This document shows, piece after piece, positions 1 to 11,200 of a DNA stretch of 64,000 nt. Within the stretch, counting starts at the first letter, position 1, and each line of letters opens with the position of its first letter. This DNA comes from Antedon bifida (lineage: Eukaryota > Echinodermata > Crinoidea > Comatulida > Antedonidae): NCBI GenBank assembly GCA_963402885.1, contig OY727101.1, positions 12,286,917 to 12,350,916 of the forward strand, read 5' to 3'. Under the pieces are notes generated by a model, which searched no databases, was not told the origin of the DNA, and was given only the letters and a program-made list of their open reading frames with translations. Both the position numbers and the translations under genes were made by a program.

Positions 1-199
1 GTATTCGACATGTTTACCAATATGTGCTTAGGTATTCAACCAGTTTGATTATATCAATCAGCCATTATTGATTATATATTTCTTTTAAGACTTACCGTCC
101 TAACTTTAAATTTTCGTTTATTTTTGTGTTTTTTTTTTATAAATTTGTTTTATTAAGAAATCACAATTATGTAACCCACAGCGTTATCTTATTAGCAGC

Positions 200-272
200 G
201 GCTTCGTAGTGTAGTGGTTATCACGTCTGCTTAACACGCAGAAGGTCCCCGGTTCGAGCCCGGGCGAAACCT
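200..272 (+). tRNA. trnav-aac: tRNA-Val(AAC), copy 1
   Basis: Cloverleaf with anticodon loop TTAACAC between TCTGC and GCAGA, D arm GTGTAGTGGTTATCAC, and T arm CCCGG/CCGGG around TTCGAGC. Strongly like animal tRNA-Val(AAC). The acceptor stem has one mismatch (third pair C-A). A T-run follows as Pol III terminator. Confidence 0.85.
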
Positions 273-439
273 GTTTTTTTTTTAACTTTATGGTGAAAAG
301 TACTGTATACGTAATATGACATACAGTATATCTCGTTTTTTTTAATACTTATTTTCTGGAATCGTTTTGCTTATTACCATATTTATTTGTCATTAAATAG
401 GTTAAAAAACTTTATGTAACCCACATTGTTGCTGTACGT

Positions 440-511
440 GGTTTCGTAGTGTAGTTGTTATCACGTCTGCTTTACACGCAGAAGGTCCCCGGTTCGAGCT
501 CTGGCGGAACA
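440..511 (+). pseudogene. tRNA-Val-like (loop TTTACAC, anticodon TAC), probably degenerate
   Basis: Same layout as the tRNA-Val at 200, but the D loop reads GTAGTTGTTATC, the T stem is broken (CCCGG against TCTGG) and the outermost acceptor pair is lost. The anticodon would be TAC. A T-run follows. Probably a decaying copy. Confidence 0.6.
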
Positions 512-576
512 TGTTTTTTTGATTAATTGTGTTTTTTTTATTGAAAAATATATCTTTAAAATTATTATTTAAAAAC

Positions 577-1131
577 TTAAAGATGTATTGTCCCTTGAAA
601 CACAAAAAAATGAAGGTCAGAATATTCTAAATTTAAATTGGCCATATCAAAGTAATGTTAAAGTTATTCACTTTAAGTCGAAAATTCGAGCCAAAAACAA
701 CAATTTTACGTAATTAACAGCTAAATTAACTTGATTACATTTCTTCTGGAAAATCATCGCGAGCGAAAGTAAACAAAGATTTCAAACCATGATTATACAT
801 TATGCATGATGCTAATTAGGATTGTTTACAACTCGTCACGGTTGAGAAGGTGTTTTCACACAGATCGCGAGGAAGTTTTATGAATATGCATACAGAGTAG
901 CCAAATAAGCGCGTTGCATTATGAGATATGTTTTGATCGAAAACTTTGACTGGAAGTCAAAGTTATTTTTTGAACCAAAAAACGTCTGTATTTCAGTTAA
1001 ATGATTTTTTTTTCGACTAATTTTTGGTGAAAGTTAATAACTATTATGATACTTCAAAATGACCCACTTTTTTTCAAAATCTTTTATTTTTTATTTTTTT
1101 GGAATTTGACAAAGGGACAATACATCTTTAA
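577..1131 (+). mobile_element. TTAA-flanked MITE, family 1, copy 1
   Basis: TTAA precedes AGATGTATTGTCCC, and its reverse complement followed by TTAA ends the element. The interior has no ORF and is shared with the copies at 22842, 27285 and 47672. Confidence 0.8.
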
Positions 1132-1162
1132 TTTACTGATTTTGCGTTATGGTAGTATAACA

Positions 1163-1235
1163 GGCTTCGTAGTGTAGTGGTTACCACGTCTTCTTAACAC
1201 GCAGAAGGTCCCCGGTTCGAGCCCGGGCGAAACCT
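1163..1235 (+). tRNA. trnav-aac: tRNA-Val(AAC), copy 2
   Basis: Nearly identical to the copy at 200, including downstream flank. The anticodon stem has one change (TCTTC against GCAGA), which unpairs one position, so activity is uncertain. The anticodon loop is TTAACAC. Confidence 0.75.
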
Positions 1236-1438
1236 ATTTTTTAAACTTTATGGTGAAATGTACTGTATACGCAATATGATATACAGTATATCTTATTTTT
1301 TTAAATAGGCGAACTTATTTTGTGGAATCAGTCATTATCAATTTTACAATGTTTATTTGGCTTTGTGCTTATTACCATATTTATTTGTCATTTAAATGGG
1401 TTAAAAAACTTTGTGTAACCCACATTGTTGCTGTAAAT

Positions 1439-1472
1439 GGTTTCGTGGTGTAGTGGTTATCACGTCTGCTTT
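1439..1472 (+). pseudogene. Truncated tRNA-Val fragment (5' half)
   Basis: Matches the tRNA-Val 5' half from the acceptor strand through the anticodon 5' stem (GTCTGCTTTA), then runs into T-rich sequence. The T arm and 3' acceptor are missing. Confidence 0.7.
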
Positions 1473-1494
1473 ATTTTTTTTTGCTTTTAAAATT

Positions 1495-1678
1495 AGGTAT
1501 TCAACATGTTTACCAATAATGTGCTTAGGTATTCAGTATGTTTACCAATATGTGCTTAGGTTCTAAACATGTTTACCAATAATGTGCTTAGGTATTAAAC
1601 ATGTTTACCAATAATGTGCTTAGGTATTAAACATGTTTACCAATAATTTGCTTAGGTATTCATCATGCTTACCAATAT
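1495..1678 (+). repeat. ~31-bp tandem repeat (six copies)
   Basis: Units of the form AACATGTTTACCAATAATG followed by TGCTTAGGTATT are repeated up to the tRNA-Tyr. A single related unit lies at the window start (1-48), so the tRNA-Val block is flanked by the same repeat. Confidence 0.85.
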
Positions 1679-1681
1679 GTA

Positions 1682-1769
1682 CCCGCGATATCTCAGTTGG
1701 TAGAGCGGAGGACTGTAGAGTTAATTAATTGGTATCCCTAGGTCGCTGGTTCAAATCCGGCTTGAGGGA
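1682..1769 (+). tRNA. trnay-gua: tRNA-Tyr(GTA) with a 15-nt intron
   Basis: The exon halves match animal tRNA-Tyr: GGTAGAGCGGAGGACTGTAG, an AT-rich insert (1719-1733) after position 37, then the 3' half with GGTCGCTGGTTC. The intron position is canonical. Two mismatches (one in the acceptor stem, one in the anticodon stem) and a T loop of TTCAAAT leave some doubt that it is active. Confidence 0.7.
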
Positions 1770-1876
1770 ACATTTTATTCCCATTTTCCGTTGTTTTCAA
1801 TTGATAATGAATTTGTAACAGATTTTACAGTGTCAGGATAACTTATCCATTCTTGACATGACATGAAATAAAATAG

Positions 1877-1901
1877 TTTCCCACACCGGGAATCGAATTT
1901 A
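1877..1901 (-). pseudogene. tRNA 3'-end relic (Glu-like T arm)
   Basis: The reverse strand reads TTCGATTCCCGGTGTGGGAA, like the T arm and acceptor of a tRNA-Glu. No 5' half is adjacent. Confidence 0.35.
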
Positions 1902-2221
1902 TATGTATCTTCATTTTATTATTTTCTTCGGCTCATTATAAATTTTTTTGATCAATCAATTCAGTAAAATCAGGAATCACCTCTGAGAGGTTATGCTGGA
2001 AAAACATTATTTAATACTTATGTATAATTAGTTGTAATTGTTTAATTTTATTTAACAATCCGTACATATTCCATCCTTACGGGCCACAATGGAAATAAGT
2101 TTGACCATTGGTTACTTTTTTGTGCTACCCTGAATCCATTCCTGTTTTTTATTTTTTGGAATTCGAATAAAGAAATGAAATGAAAAATAAGCCTTAACTT
2201 TATTATTTTGGTCTTTTTCAG

Positions 2222-5200
2222 GCATTGTCTTATCTCAACGAGGCGCAAGAATTGATCAAGACACTTGACACGGGAGTGAAACCCCTGAGTGATGACGTCA
2301 ACGAGAACATCACGGTAGATAGGTATGAACGTGCGCACGTAGAAAGCACAACGGGACAGGTAAATATAATGTAAACTAAACTATTATCACTTCATAAAAA
2401 TAACGAAAGTTTGTTATTAGGCCTACAATGGTATAAATATTTTCATTACAGTAGGTGAAAGATGAAAAGGTTATATTTTCACGAGGTGAAGTCGATAGAA
2501 AATACAACAAATTCTTTCACCGAATTAAATTATTTGTGCCATTGTACGAATATAAAAATTCAATATTTTATAATTTATAACACACATACTGTTTATATTT
2601 AACGAGAGGCTAGGACTTAACCATTCGAAGGCAGAGCTCCAATTTTAGACTGTAATTGCAGTGCATGTAACGACATTGTACTCTCGATGACATCATTAAG
2701 AGTGCAATAGAACATATATTTATTATCATGTAACCCACAATCCTCTCAAATGAAAGTATACATTATACTTGGATTACTATGATTAAGGACCCGAATCTTT
2801 ACGATTTCTAATAGGTATTATAAGTATTCTAATTTATAGTGCTTTTAGCTAATTTTGATTTCATTACGGTTTAAATGTTATTGATTGTAGCAATTTTATA
2901 TGTTTTATTTTGCTTTGTTTGTTATTTCACTTTGTTATACCGAAATAGGTCATCATGACGTATTAGCTTACTTTCAATTTTTAACCCTTAAGCCTTGTTC
3001 CCACTAGGACGTAACGCAAGGACGTAAACGCAACGTAAGCGACTGAGACCAATCACAAGCGACAGTTCGAATAATCCATCGCTTGTGATTGGTCAACTCA
3101 CTTACGTTGCGTTTAAGTCCTTGCGTTACGTCTCTAGTGGGAAGAACCAAGCATTAACAAATGAAATGGCAATTATACGCAAAGATATTCCTTTTCCGTA
3201 GGCAATATTTCAGATGAGGCGTTACGATGATTCTAAGCCACATTTTCTGACGGCACTTCGCATTCTTGGCAATCACCAACATCATGCCAAAATTCTGACA
3301 TGGTTTAAGGTTATGCGGGAAGGGATCAAGCAGTTTGCACACAAGAAATTCCCAAATTGTTTCATTGGCAAAGCTTCGTAAGTTATATATCGTATGTAGT
3401 TTATTACCTGTGGCAATAATCAGGCCAATTTACACAGACGAGCGGTAAACGGTTAGCGGAAAACATTAAACGGAAAACAAAAATATAGAATTTTCTGATG
3501 ACCATTCACACAAAAACGCGGAGCGGGCGGGCGGTTAAGCGGAAACCCGCAACCACCCGCTCAAGATAGATAAAGATTCTTGGACAAGCACGCGGTTCTC
3601 CGCTTATCTTTACCGGACCGGACCGGACGGGCGTTTTCCGCCCAGGATAGATAGGCTACAGATTCTATGTGGAACAATTTAAGCTATACGCACTTTTCCG
3701 ATTACCGTTACCGTGCGTCTGGAGCAATGGGCATTAAGAGATATTTTCCTCATGATTTAGAATCCGTTTTTGGTGTTTGATTGCGTTGTTATTGATATTT
3801 TCAGAAGTGAAATGAGCAACATCTATGTAGAACAAGCCAGATGTTTGTCGTACCTGTGGCAGATTTACTCAAAGGGGAACGACAAATTACGAGCTTTGTC
3901 GTCTGCTTTGCAGCAACTTAACCGTGCAGAATCATCAGATGACGACTTACACGAGGTACCGTAAACTATTTTGTTGTTTAGTTGCGCTGCTACAATGTCT
4001 GTCTACAATATCAAACAAAAAGTGTGATACCCAAATATGGTATTGATATGACGAAGTATTGTATTGTTCCCCCACCCCCCACCCAGCAAAACAAAAACAT
4101 AAAATAAATATTAAATATAGATGAAATAAGACATTTTGAATTAAAGCAAAACAGTTTTGATAAAGTTATTTACTTACTCCACTTATTATTATTTATCAAT
4201 TTATCTATAATTTTTAGCAATTTGGAATTATTACAGTGGGCCTGTTTGCGATCATAATAGTGAAAAGTTTTTAGATACAATACTGTGAATCGATTAGTGG
4301 CGCTGTTGTAATGCATTAATTGTACTTTTCTGATGCAATACCGATGCAATTTTAAGACTTTCATGTTATTAATATAATTAAAAAATAAAGAAAGGTATAG
4401 CATGACAAGACGAGGTGGCCGAGTGGTTATGGCGATGGATTGCTATTCCATTGTGCTTTGCACGCGTGGGTTCGAATCCCATCCTCGTCGAACTTTTGGG
4501 TTTTTTTTCAAATTCAAGTCAACTCATTGTTGTATGCATGTAAAACAATATAAACGTATGTATATTGAATTTATCGACTTAAAATAAAAAAGAGGAAAAG
4601 ATTAATTTAATTCGTTATGTCGGGTATCAATTTTATTCGATTCTGATCAATTCAATCCCTTAGGCCTATAAGTTAGCTTTTGAAATATTGTTCGACGCAT
4701 GAAACTTTAAATCGTTGGATAGGACGGTTTAATTTCTTTAAAAACGCAAATTATTACTTTGTTTGGTTTTGTTCTGTACACTAGCGATCCCCAATGTGGT
4801 TCAGGGGCCTCAATAACGAATTTGTTTTTTTCTGAAAATACAAATGAGAAGGCCAATATTATCGTTCTAGTAAAATGTGAGCTAAGCAAATAAATTAGAA
4901 AGACATTAATTATGCAATTATAAATTGTAAATAAGCAAACCTGTTATGAAGTTTTAATGGAAAAATTCCATTTGGGTTACAATCCAATCCTCGTCCCTAT
5001 AACCCATTTCACCTAAATGCCGATAATATCTTGTTTTAATTGTTTTATTCACTTATTATTTTGTTTCCAGTTGATTACTGCATATCGGAGCATAATGGAG
5101 TGTTGCCAATCATATCAATGGCCTAGACTCGGTGGTACGTACGAAAGAATGGCTATAAAAAGGTCAGTATGATGATACGTTACTATGCATATTCACTTTA

Positions 5201-8200
5201 TTTGCTGGATCTCTGTTCGCGAAATAATCACATGTGACCGGACGAATTGGTCGAGTGGGTTAAAAACAAACCATGGCTAAAATTTGAAATTTGGAAATAG
5301 TTTGAGACGGAAAGTGCATTTTATCCGGTATCACAAAATAACATTCACATTTGTTACGAGCATCTATTTTAAATATAAATTACTACAGAAACGAATGACC
5401 GCTATTTAGTGTCGGGAACCAAACACAAAGGAATCCTTATGATGGTAGTTTTTGTATGGGGTAACATCTACATCTACAATCTAACAACAGGATGCTGGGC
5501 TCCGAAGATCAAAGGGTTTTACTGTGGCTGCGACAGTATCAGTTTCACCTGAGACCACTATAGGTTACAGGCCCCTTAACAGACACCGCCCGCCGCGAAG
5601 AATATGTACATTATAGTATTTCTCGGAGCCAGATATAAGATCAAAGGACTGTTACGAGTTCCTATCTTAAGAAGGCGAGCTCAGTGTCCTGTTAGATTGC
5701 CTTACATCTACTCAACTGCGCTTCTATACTTACTACATCAATGGGTCTGTTTCTAAAGCTCAATATAGCGCAAAAGGACGACCGTAATTTTCGTAACAGG
5801 TGCTATTATCATTACTCGCTCGGGAAGAATATTCCTGAACTCGGTTGACAAGACTTTAGAGAGACATTTACAAAATACTAAAATCTCTCCATTGCCGTTT
5901 GATATTTAGGTGCGTTGAAAGTCCGAGCAATTTTGGTCCAGATGACGTCGTCACAGTTGGCTACCTTTATTGCACAAGCTCAGTGGTGCGGCTTGGAAAC
6001 GCTAGAATACAAGGTTCTATAGATGCAGGTATGGTCGTCTTTATAGTGCTGAATTGTACAATAAAATGTGATTTTTCAAATGAACCACTAGTTAGTGAAT
6101 ATGTGACCTATTCGAATAAGAATACACATTTTTCTTATAATAATCCCAGGTACATTTCGTATAATTTGGAATGGTACTGTGCGAATGCGTTAAATGTATA
6201 GACGAGGTGGCCGAGTGGTTAAGGCGATGGACTGCTAATCCATTGTGCTCTGCACGCGTGGGTTCGAATCCCATCCTCGTCGCCATTACTGTTTTTTTAA
6301 ACTACTCGTTGGTAAATATGTGACCTATTCGAATAGGAATACACATTGTTCTTATAATAATCCCAGGTACATTTCGTATAATTGTTGGAATGGTACTGTG
6401 CGAATGGGTTAAATGTATAGACGAGGTGGCCGAGTGGTTAAGGCGATGGACTGCTAATCCATTGTGCTCTGCACGCGTGGGTTCGAATCCCATCCTCGTC
6501 GCCATTACTTTTTTGTTATGAACTACTCGTTAGTAAATATGTGACCTATTCGAACCCATCCTCGTCGCCATTACTTTTTTTTTATGAATTACTCGTTAGT
6601 AAATATTTGACCTATTCGAATAGGAATACACATTGTTCTTATAATAATCCCAGGTATATTTCGTATAATTGTTGGAATGGTACTGTGCGAATGCGTTAAA
6701 TGTAGAGACGAGGTGGCCGAGTGGTTAAGGCGATGGACTGCTAATCCATTGTGCTCTGCACGCGTGGGTTCGAATCCCATCCTCGTCGCCATTACTTTTT
6801 TTTTTAACTACTCGTTAGTAAATATGTGACCTATTCGAATAGGAATACACATTGTTCTTATAATAATCCCAGGTACATTTCGTATAATTGTTGGAATGGT
6901 ACTGTGCGAATGCGTTAAATGTATAGACGAGGTGGCCGAGTGGTTAAGGCGATGGACTGCTAATCCATTGTGCTCTGCACGCGTGGGTTCGAATCCCATC
7001 CTCGTCGCCATTACTTTTTTTTTAACTACTCGTTAGTAAATATGTGACCTATTCGAATAGGAATACACATTGTTCTTATAATAATCCCAGGTACATTTCG
7101 TATAATTGTTGGAATGGTACTGTGCGAATGCGTTAAATGTATAGACGAGGTGGCCGAGTGGTTAAGGCGATGGACTGCTAATCCATTGTGCTCTGCACGC
7201 GTGGGTTCGAATCCCATCCGGAATGGTACTGTGCGAATGCGTTAAATGTATAGACGAGGTGGCCGAGTGGTTAAGGCGATGGACTGCTAATCCATTGTGC
7301 TCTGCACGCGTGGGTTCGAATCCCATCTTCGTCGCCATTACTTTTTTTTATGAATTACTCGTTAGTAAATATGTAACCTATTCGAATAGGAATACACATT
7401 GTTCTTATAATAATCCCAAGTACATTTTTCGTATAATTGTTGGAATGGTACTGTGCGAATGCGTTAAATGTATAGACGAGGTGGCCGAGTGGTTAAGGCG
7501 ATGGACTGCTAATCCATTGTGCTCTGCACGCGTGGGTTCGAATCCCATCCTCGTCGCCATTACTTTTTTTTAACTACTCGTTCGTAAATATGTGACCTAT
7601 TCGAATAGGAATACACATTGTTCTTATAATAATCCCAGGTATATTTCGTATAATTGTTGGAATGGTACTGTGCCAATTCGTTAAATGTATAGACGAGGTG
7701 GCCGAGTGGTTAAGGCGATGGACTGCTAATCCATTGTGCTCTGCACGCGTGGGTTCGAATCCCATCCTCGTCGCCATTACTTTTTGTTTAACTACTCGTT
7801 AGTAAATACGTGACCTATTCGAATAGGAATACACATTGTTCTTATAATAATCCCAGGTACATTTCGTGTAATTGTTGGAATGGTACTATGCGAATACGAT
7901 AAATGTATAGACGAGGTGGCCGAGTGGTTAAGGTGATGGACTGCTAATCCATTGTGCTCTGCACGCGTGGGTTCGAATCCCATCCTCGTCGCCATTACTT
8001 TTTTTTTTATGAATTATTCGTTAGTAAATATGTGACCTATTCGAATAGGAATACACATTGTTCTTATAATAATCCCAGGTACATTTCGTATAATTGTTGG
8101 AATGGTACTGTGCGAATGCGTTAAATGTATAGACGAGGTGGCCGAGTGGTTAAGGCGATGGACTGCTAATCCATTGTGCTCTGCACGCGTGGGTTCGAAT

Positions 8201-11200
8201 CCCATCCGGAATGGTACTGTGCGAATGCGATAAATGTATAGACGACATGGCCGAGTGGTTAAGGCGATGGACTGCTAATCCATTGTGCTCTGCACGCGTG
8301 GGTTCGAATCCCATTCTCGTCGCCATTACTTTTTTTTATGAATTACTCGTTAGTAAATACGTGACCTATTCGAATAGGAATACACATTGTTCTTATAATA
8401 ATCCCAAGTACATTTTTCGTATAATTGTTGGAATGGTACTGTGCGAATGCGTTAAATGTATAGACGAGGTGGCCGAGTGGTTAAGGCGATGGACTGCTAA
8501 TCCATTGTGCTCTGCACGCGTGGGTTCGAATCCCATCCTCGTCGCCATTACTTTTTTTTTAACTACTCGTTAGTAAATACGTGACCTATTCGAATAGGAA
8601 TACACATTGTTCTTATAATAATCCCAGATATATTTCGTATAATTGTTGGAATGGTACTGTGCCAATTCGTTAAATGTATAGACGAGGTGGCCGAGTGGTT
8701 AAGTCGATGGACTGCTAATCCATTGTGCTCTGCACGCGTGGGTTCGAATCCCATCCTCGTCGCCATTACTTTTTTTTATGAATTACTCGTTAGTAAATAT
8801 GTGACCTATTCGAATAGGAATACACATTGTTCTTATAATAATCCCAGGTACATTTCGTATAATTGTTGGGATGGTACTGTGCGAATGCGTTAAATGTATA
8901 GACGAGGTGGCCGAGTGGTTAAGGCGATGGACTGCTAATCCATTGTGCTCTGCACGCGTGGGTTCGAATCCCATCCTCGTCGCCATTACTTTTTTTTATG
9001 AATTACTCGTTAGTAAATATGTAACCAATTCGAATAGGAATACACATTGTTCTTATATTAATCCCAAGTACATTTTTCGTATAATTGTTGGAATGGTACT
9101 GTGCGAATGCGTTAAATGTAGAGACGAGGTGGCCGAGTGGTTAAGGCGATGGACTGCTAATCCATTGTGCTCTGCACGCGTGGGTTCGAATCCCATCCTC
9201 GTCGCCATTACTTTTTTTTTAACTGCTCGTTAGTAAATACGTGACCTATTCGAATAGAAATACACATTGTTCTTATAATAATCCCAGGTATATTTCGTAT
9301 AATTGTTGGAATGGTACTGTGCCAATTCGTTAAATGTATAGACGAGGTGGCCGAGTGGTTTAGTCGATGGACTGCTAATCCATTGTGCTCTGCACGCGTG
9401 GGTTCGAATCCCATCCTCGTCGCCATTACTTTTTTTTATGAACTACTCGTTAGTAAATATGTGACCTATTCGAATAGGAATACACATTGTTCTTATAATA
9501 ATCCCAGGTACATTTCGTATAATTGTTGGGATGGTACTGTGCGAATGCGTTAAATGTATAGGCGAGGTGGCCGAGTGGTTAAGGCGATGGACTGCTAATC
9601 CATTGTGCTCTGCACGCGTGGGTTCGAATCCCATCCTCGTCGCCATTACTTTTTTTTTAACTACTCCTTAGTAAATATGTGACCTATTCGAATAGGAATA
9701 CACATTGTTCTTATAATAATCCCAGGTACATTTCGTGTAATTGTTGGAATGGTACTGTGCGAATTCGATAAATGTATAGACGAGGTGGCCGAGTGGTTAA
9801 GGTGATGGACTGCTAATCCATTGTGCTCTGCACGCGTGGGTTCGAATCCCATCCTCGTCGCCATTACTTTTTTTTTATGAATTACTCGTTAGTAAATATG
9901 TGACCTATTCGAATAGGAATACACATTGTTCTTATAATAATCCCAGGTACATTTTGTATAATTGTTGGAATGGTACTGTGCGAATGCGTTAAATGTATAG
10001 ACGAGGTGGCCGAGTGGTTAAGGCGATGGACTGCTAATCCATTGTGCTCTGCACGCGTGGGTTCGAATCCCATCCGGAATGGTACTGTGCGAATGCGTTA
10101 AATGTATAGACGAGGTGGCCGAGTGGTTAAGGCGATGAACTGCTAATCCATTGTGCTCTGCACGCGTGGGTTCGAATCCCATCCTCGTCGCCATTACTTT
10201 TTTTTTTATGAATTACTCGTTAGTAAATATGTGACCTATTCGAATAGGAATACACATTGTTCTTATAATAATCCCAGGTACATTTCGTATAACTGTTGGA
10301 ATGGTACTGTGCGAATGCGTTAAATGTATAGACGAGGTGGCCGAGTGGTTAAGGCGATGGACTGCTAATCCATTGTGCTCTGCACGCGTGGGTTCGAATC
10401 CCATCCTCGTCGCCATTACCTTTTTTTATGAATTACTCGTTAGTAAATATGTAACCTATTCGAATAGGAATACACATTGTTCTTATAATAATCCCAAGTA
10501 CATTTTTCGTATAATTGTTGGAATGGTACTGTGCGAATGCGTTAAATGTAGAGACGAGGTGGCCGAGTGGTTAAGGCGATGGACTGCTAATCCATTGTGC
10601 TCTGCACGCGTGGGTTCGAATCCCATCCTCGTCGCCATTACTTTTTTTTTAACTGCTCGTTAGTAAATACGTGACCTATTCGAATAGAAATACACATTGT
10701 TCTTATAATAATCCCAGGTATATTTCGTATAATTGTTGGAATGGTACTGTGCCAATTCGTTAAATGTATAGACGAGGTGGCCGAGTGGTTTAGTCGATGG
10801 ACTGCTAATCCATTGTGCTCTGCACGCGTGGGTTCGAATCCCATCCTCGTCGCCATTACTTTTTTTTATGAACTACTCGTTAGTAAATATGTGACCTATT
10901 CGAATAGGAATACACATTGTTCTTATAATAATCCCAGGTACATTTCGTATAATTGTTGGGATGGTACTGTGCGAATGCGTTAAATGTATAGACGAGGTGG
11001 CCGAGTGGTTAAGGCGATGGACTGCTAATCCATTGTGCTCTGCACGCGTGGGTTCGAATCCCATCCTCGTCGCCATTACTTTTTTTTTTAACTACTCGTT
11101 AGTAAATATGTGACCTATTCGAATAGGAATACACATTGTTCTTATAATAATCCCAGGTACATTTCGTGTAATTGTTGGAATGGTACTGTGCGAATTCGAT

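Larger units (their letters stand above)
200..1475 (+). repeat. Duplicated tRNA-Val segment (~300 bp) separated by a MITE
   Basis: The block 200-500 (tRNA-Val, spacer, second tRNA-Val-like copy) recurs at 1163-1475 with the same spacer words, such as CTTATTACCATATTTATTTG. A TTAA MITE sits between the two blocks. Confidence 0.75.

Noticed and set aside
3425-3720. GC-rich GCGG repeat possibly with inverted ends
   Set aside because: The ends match too weakly to call a mobile element.
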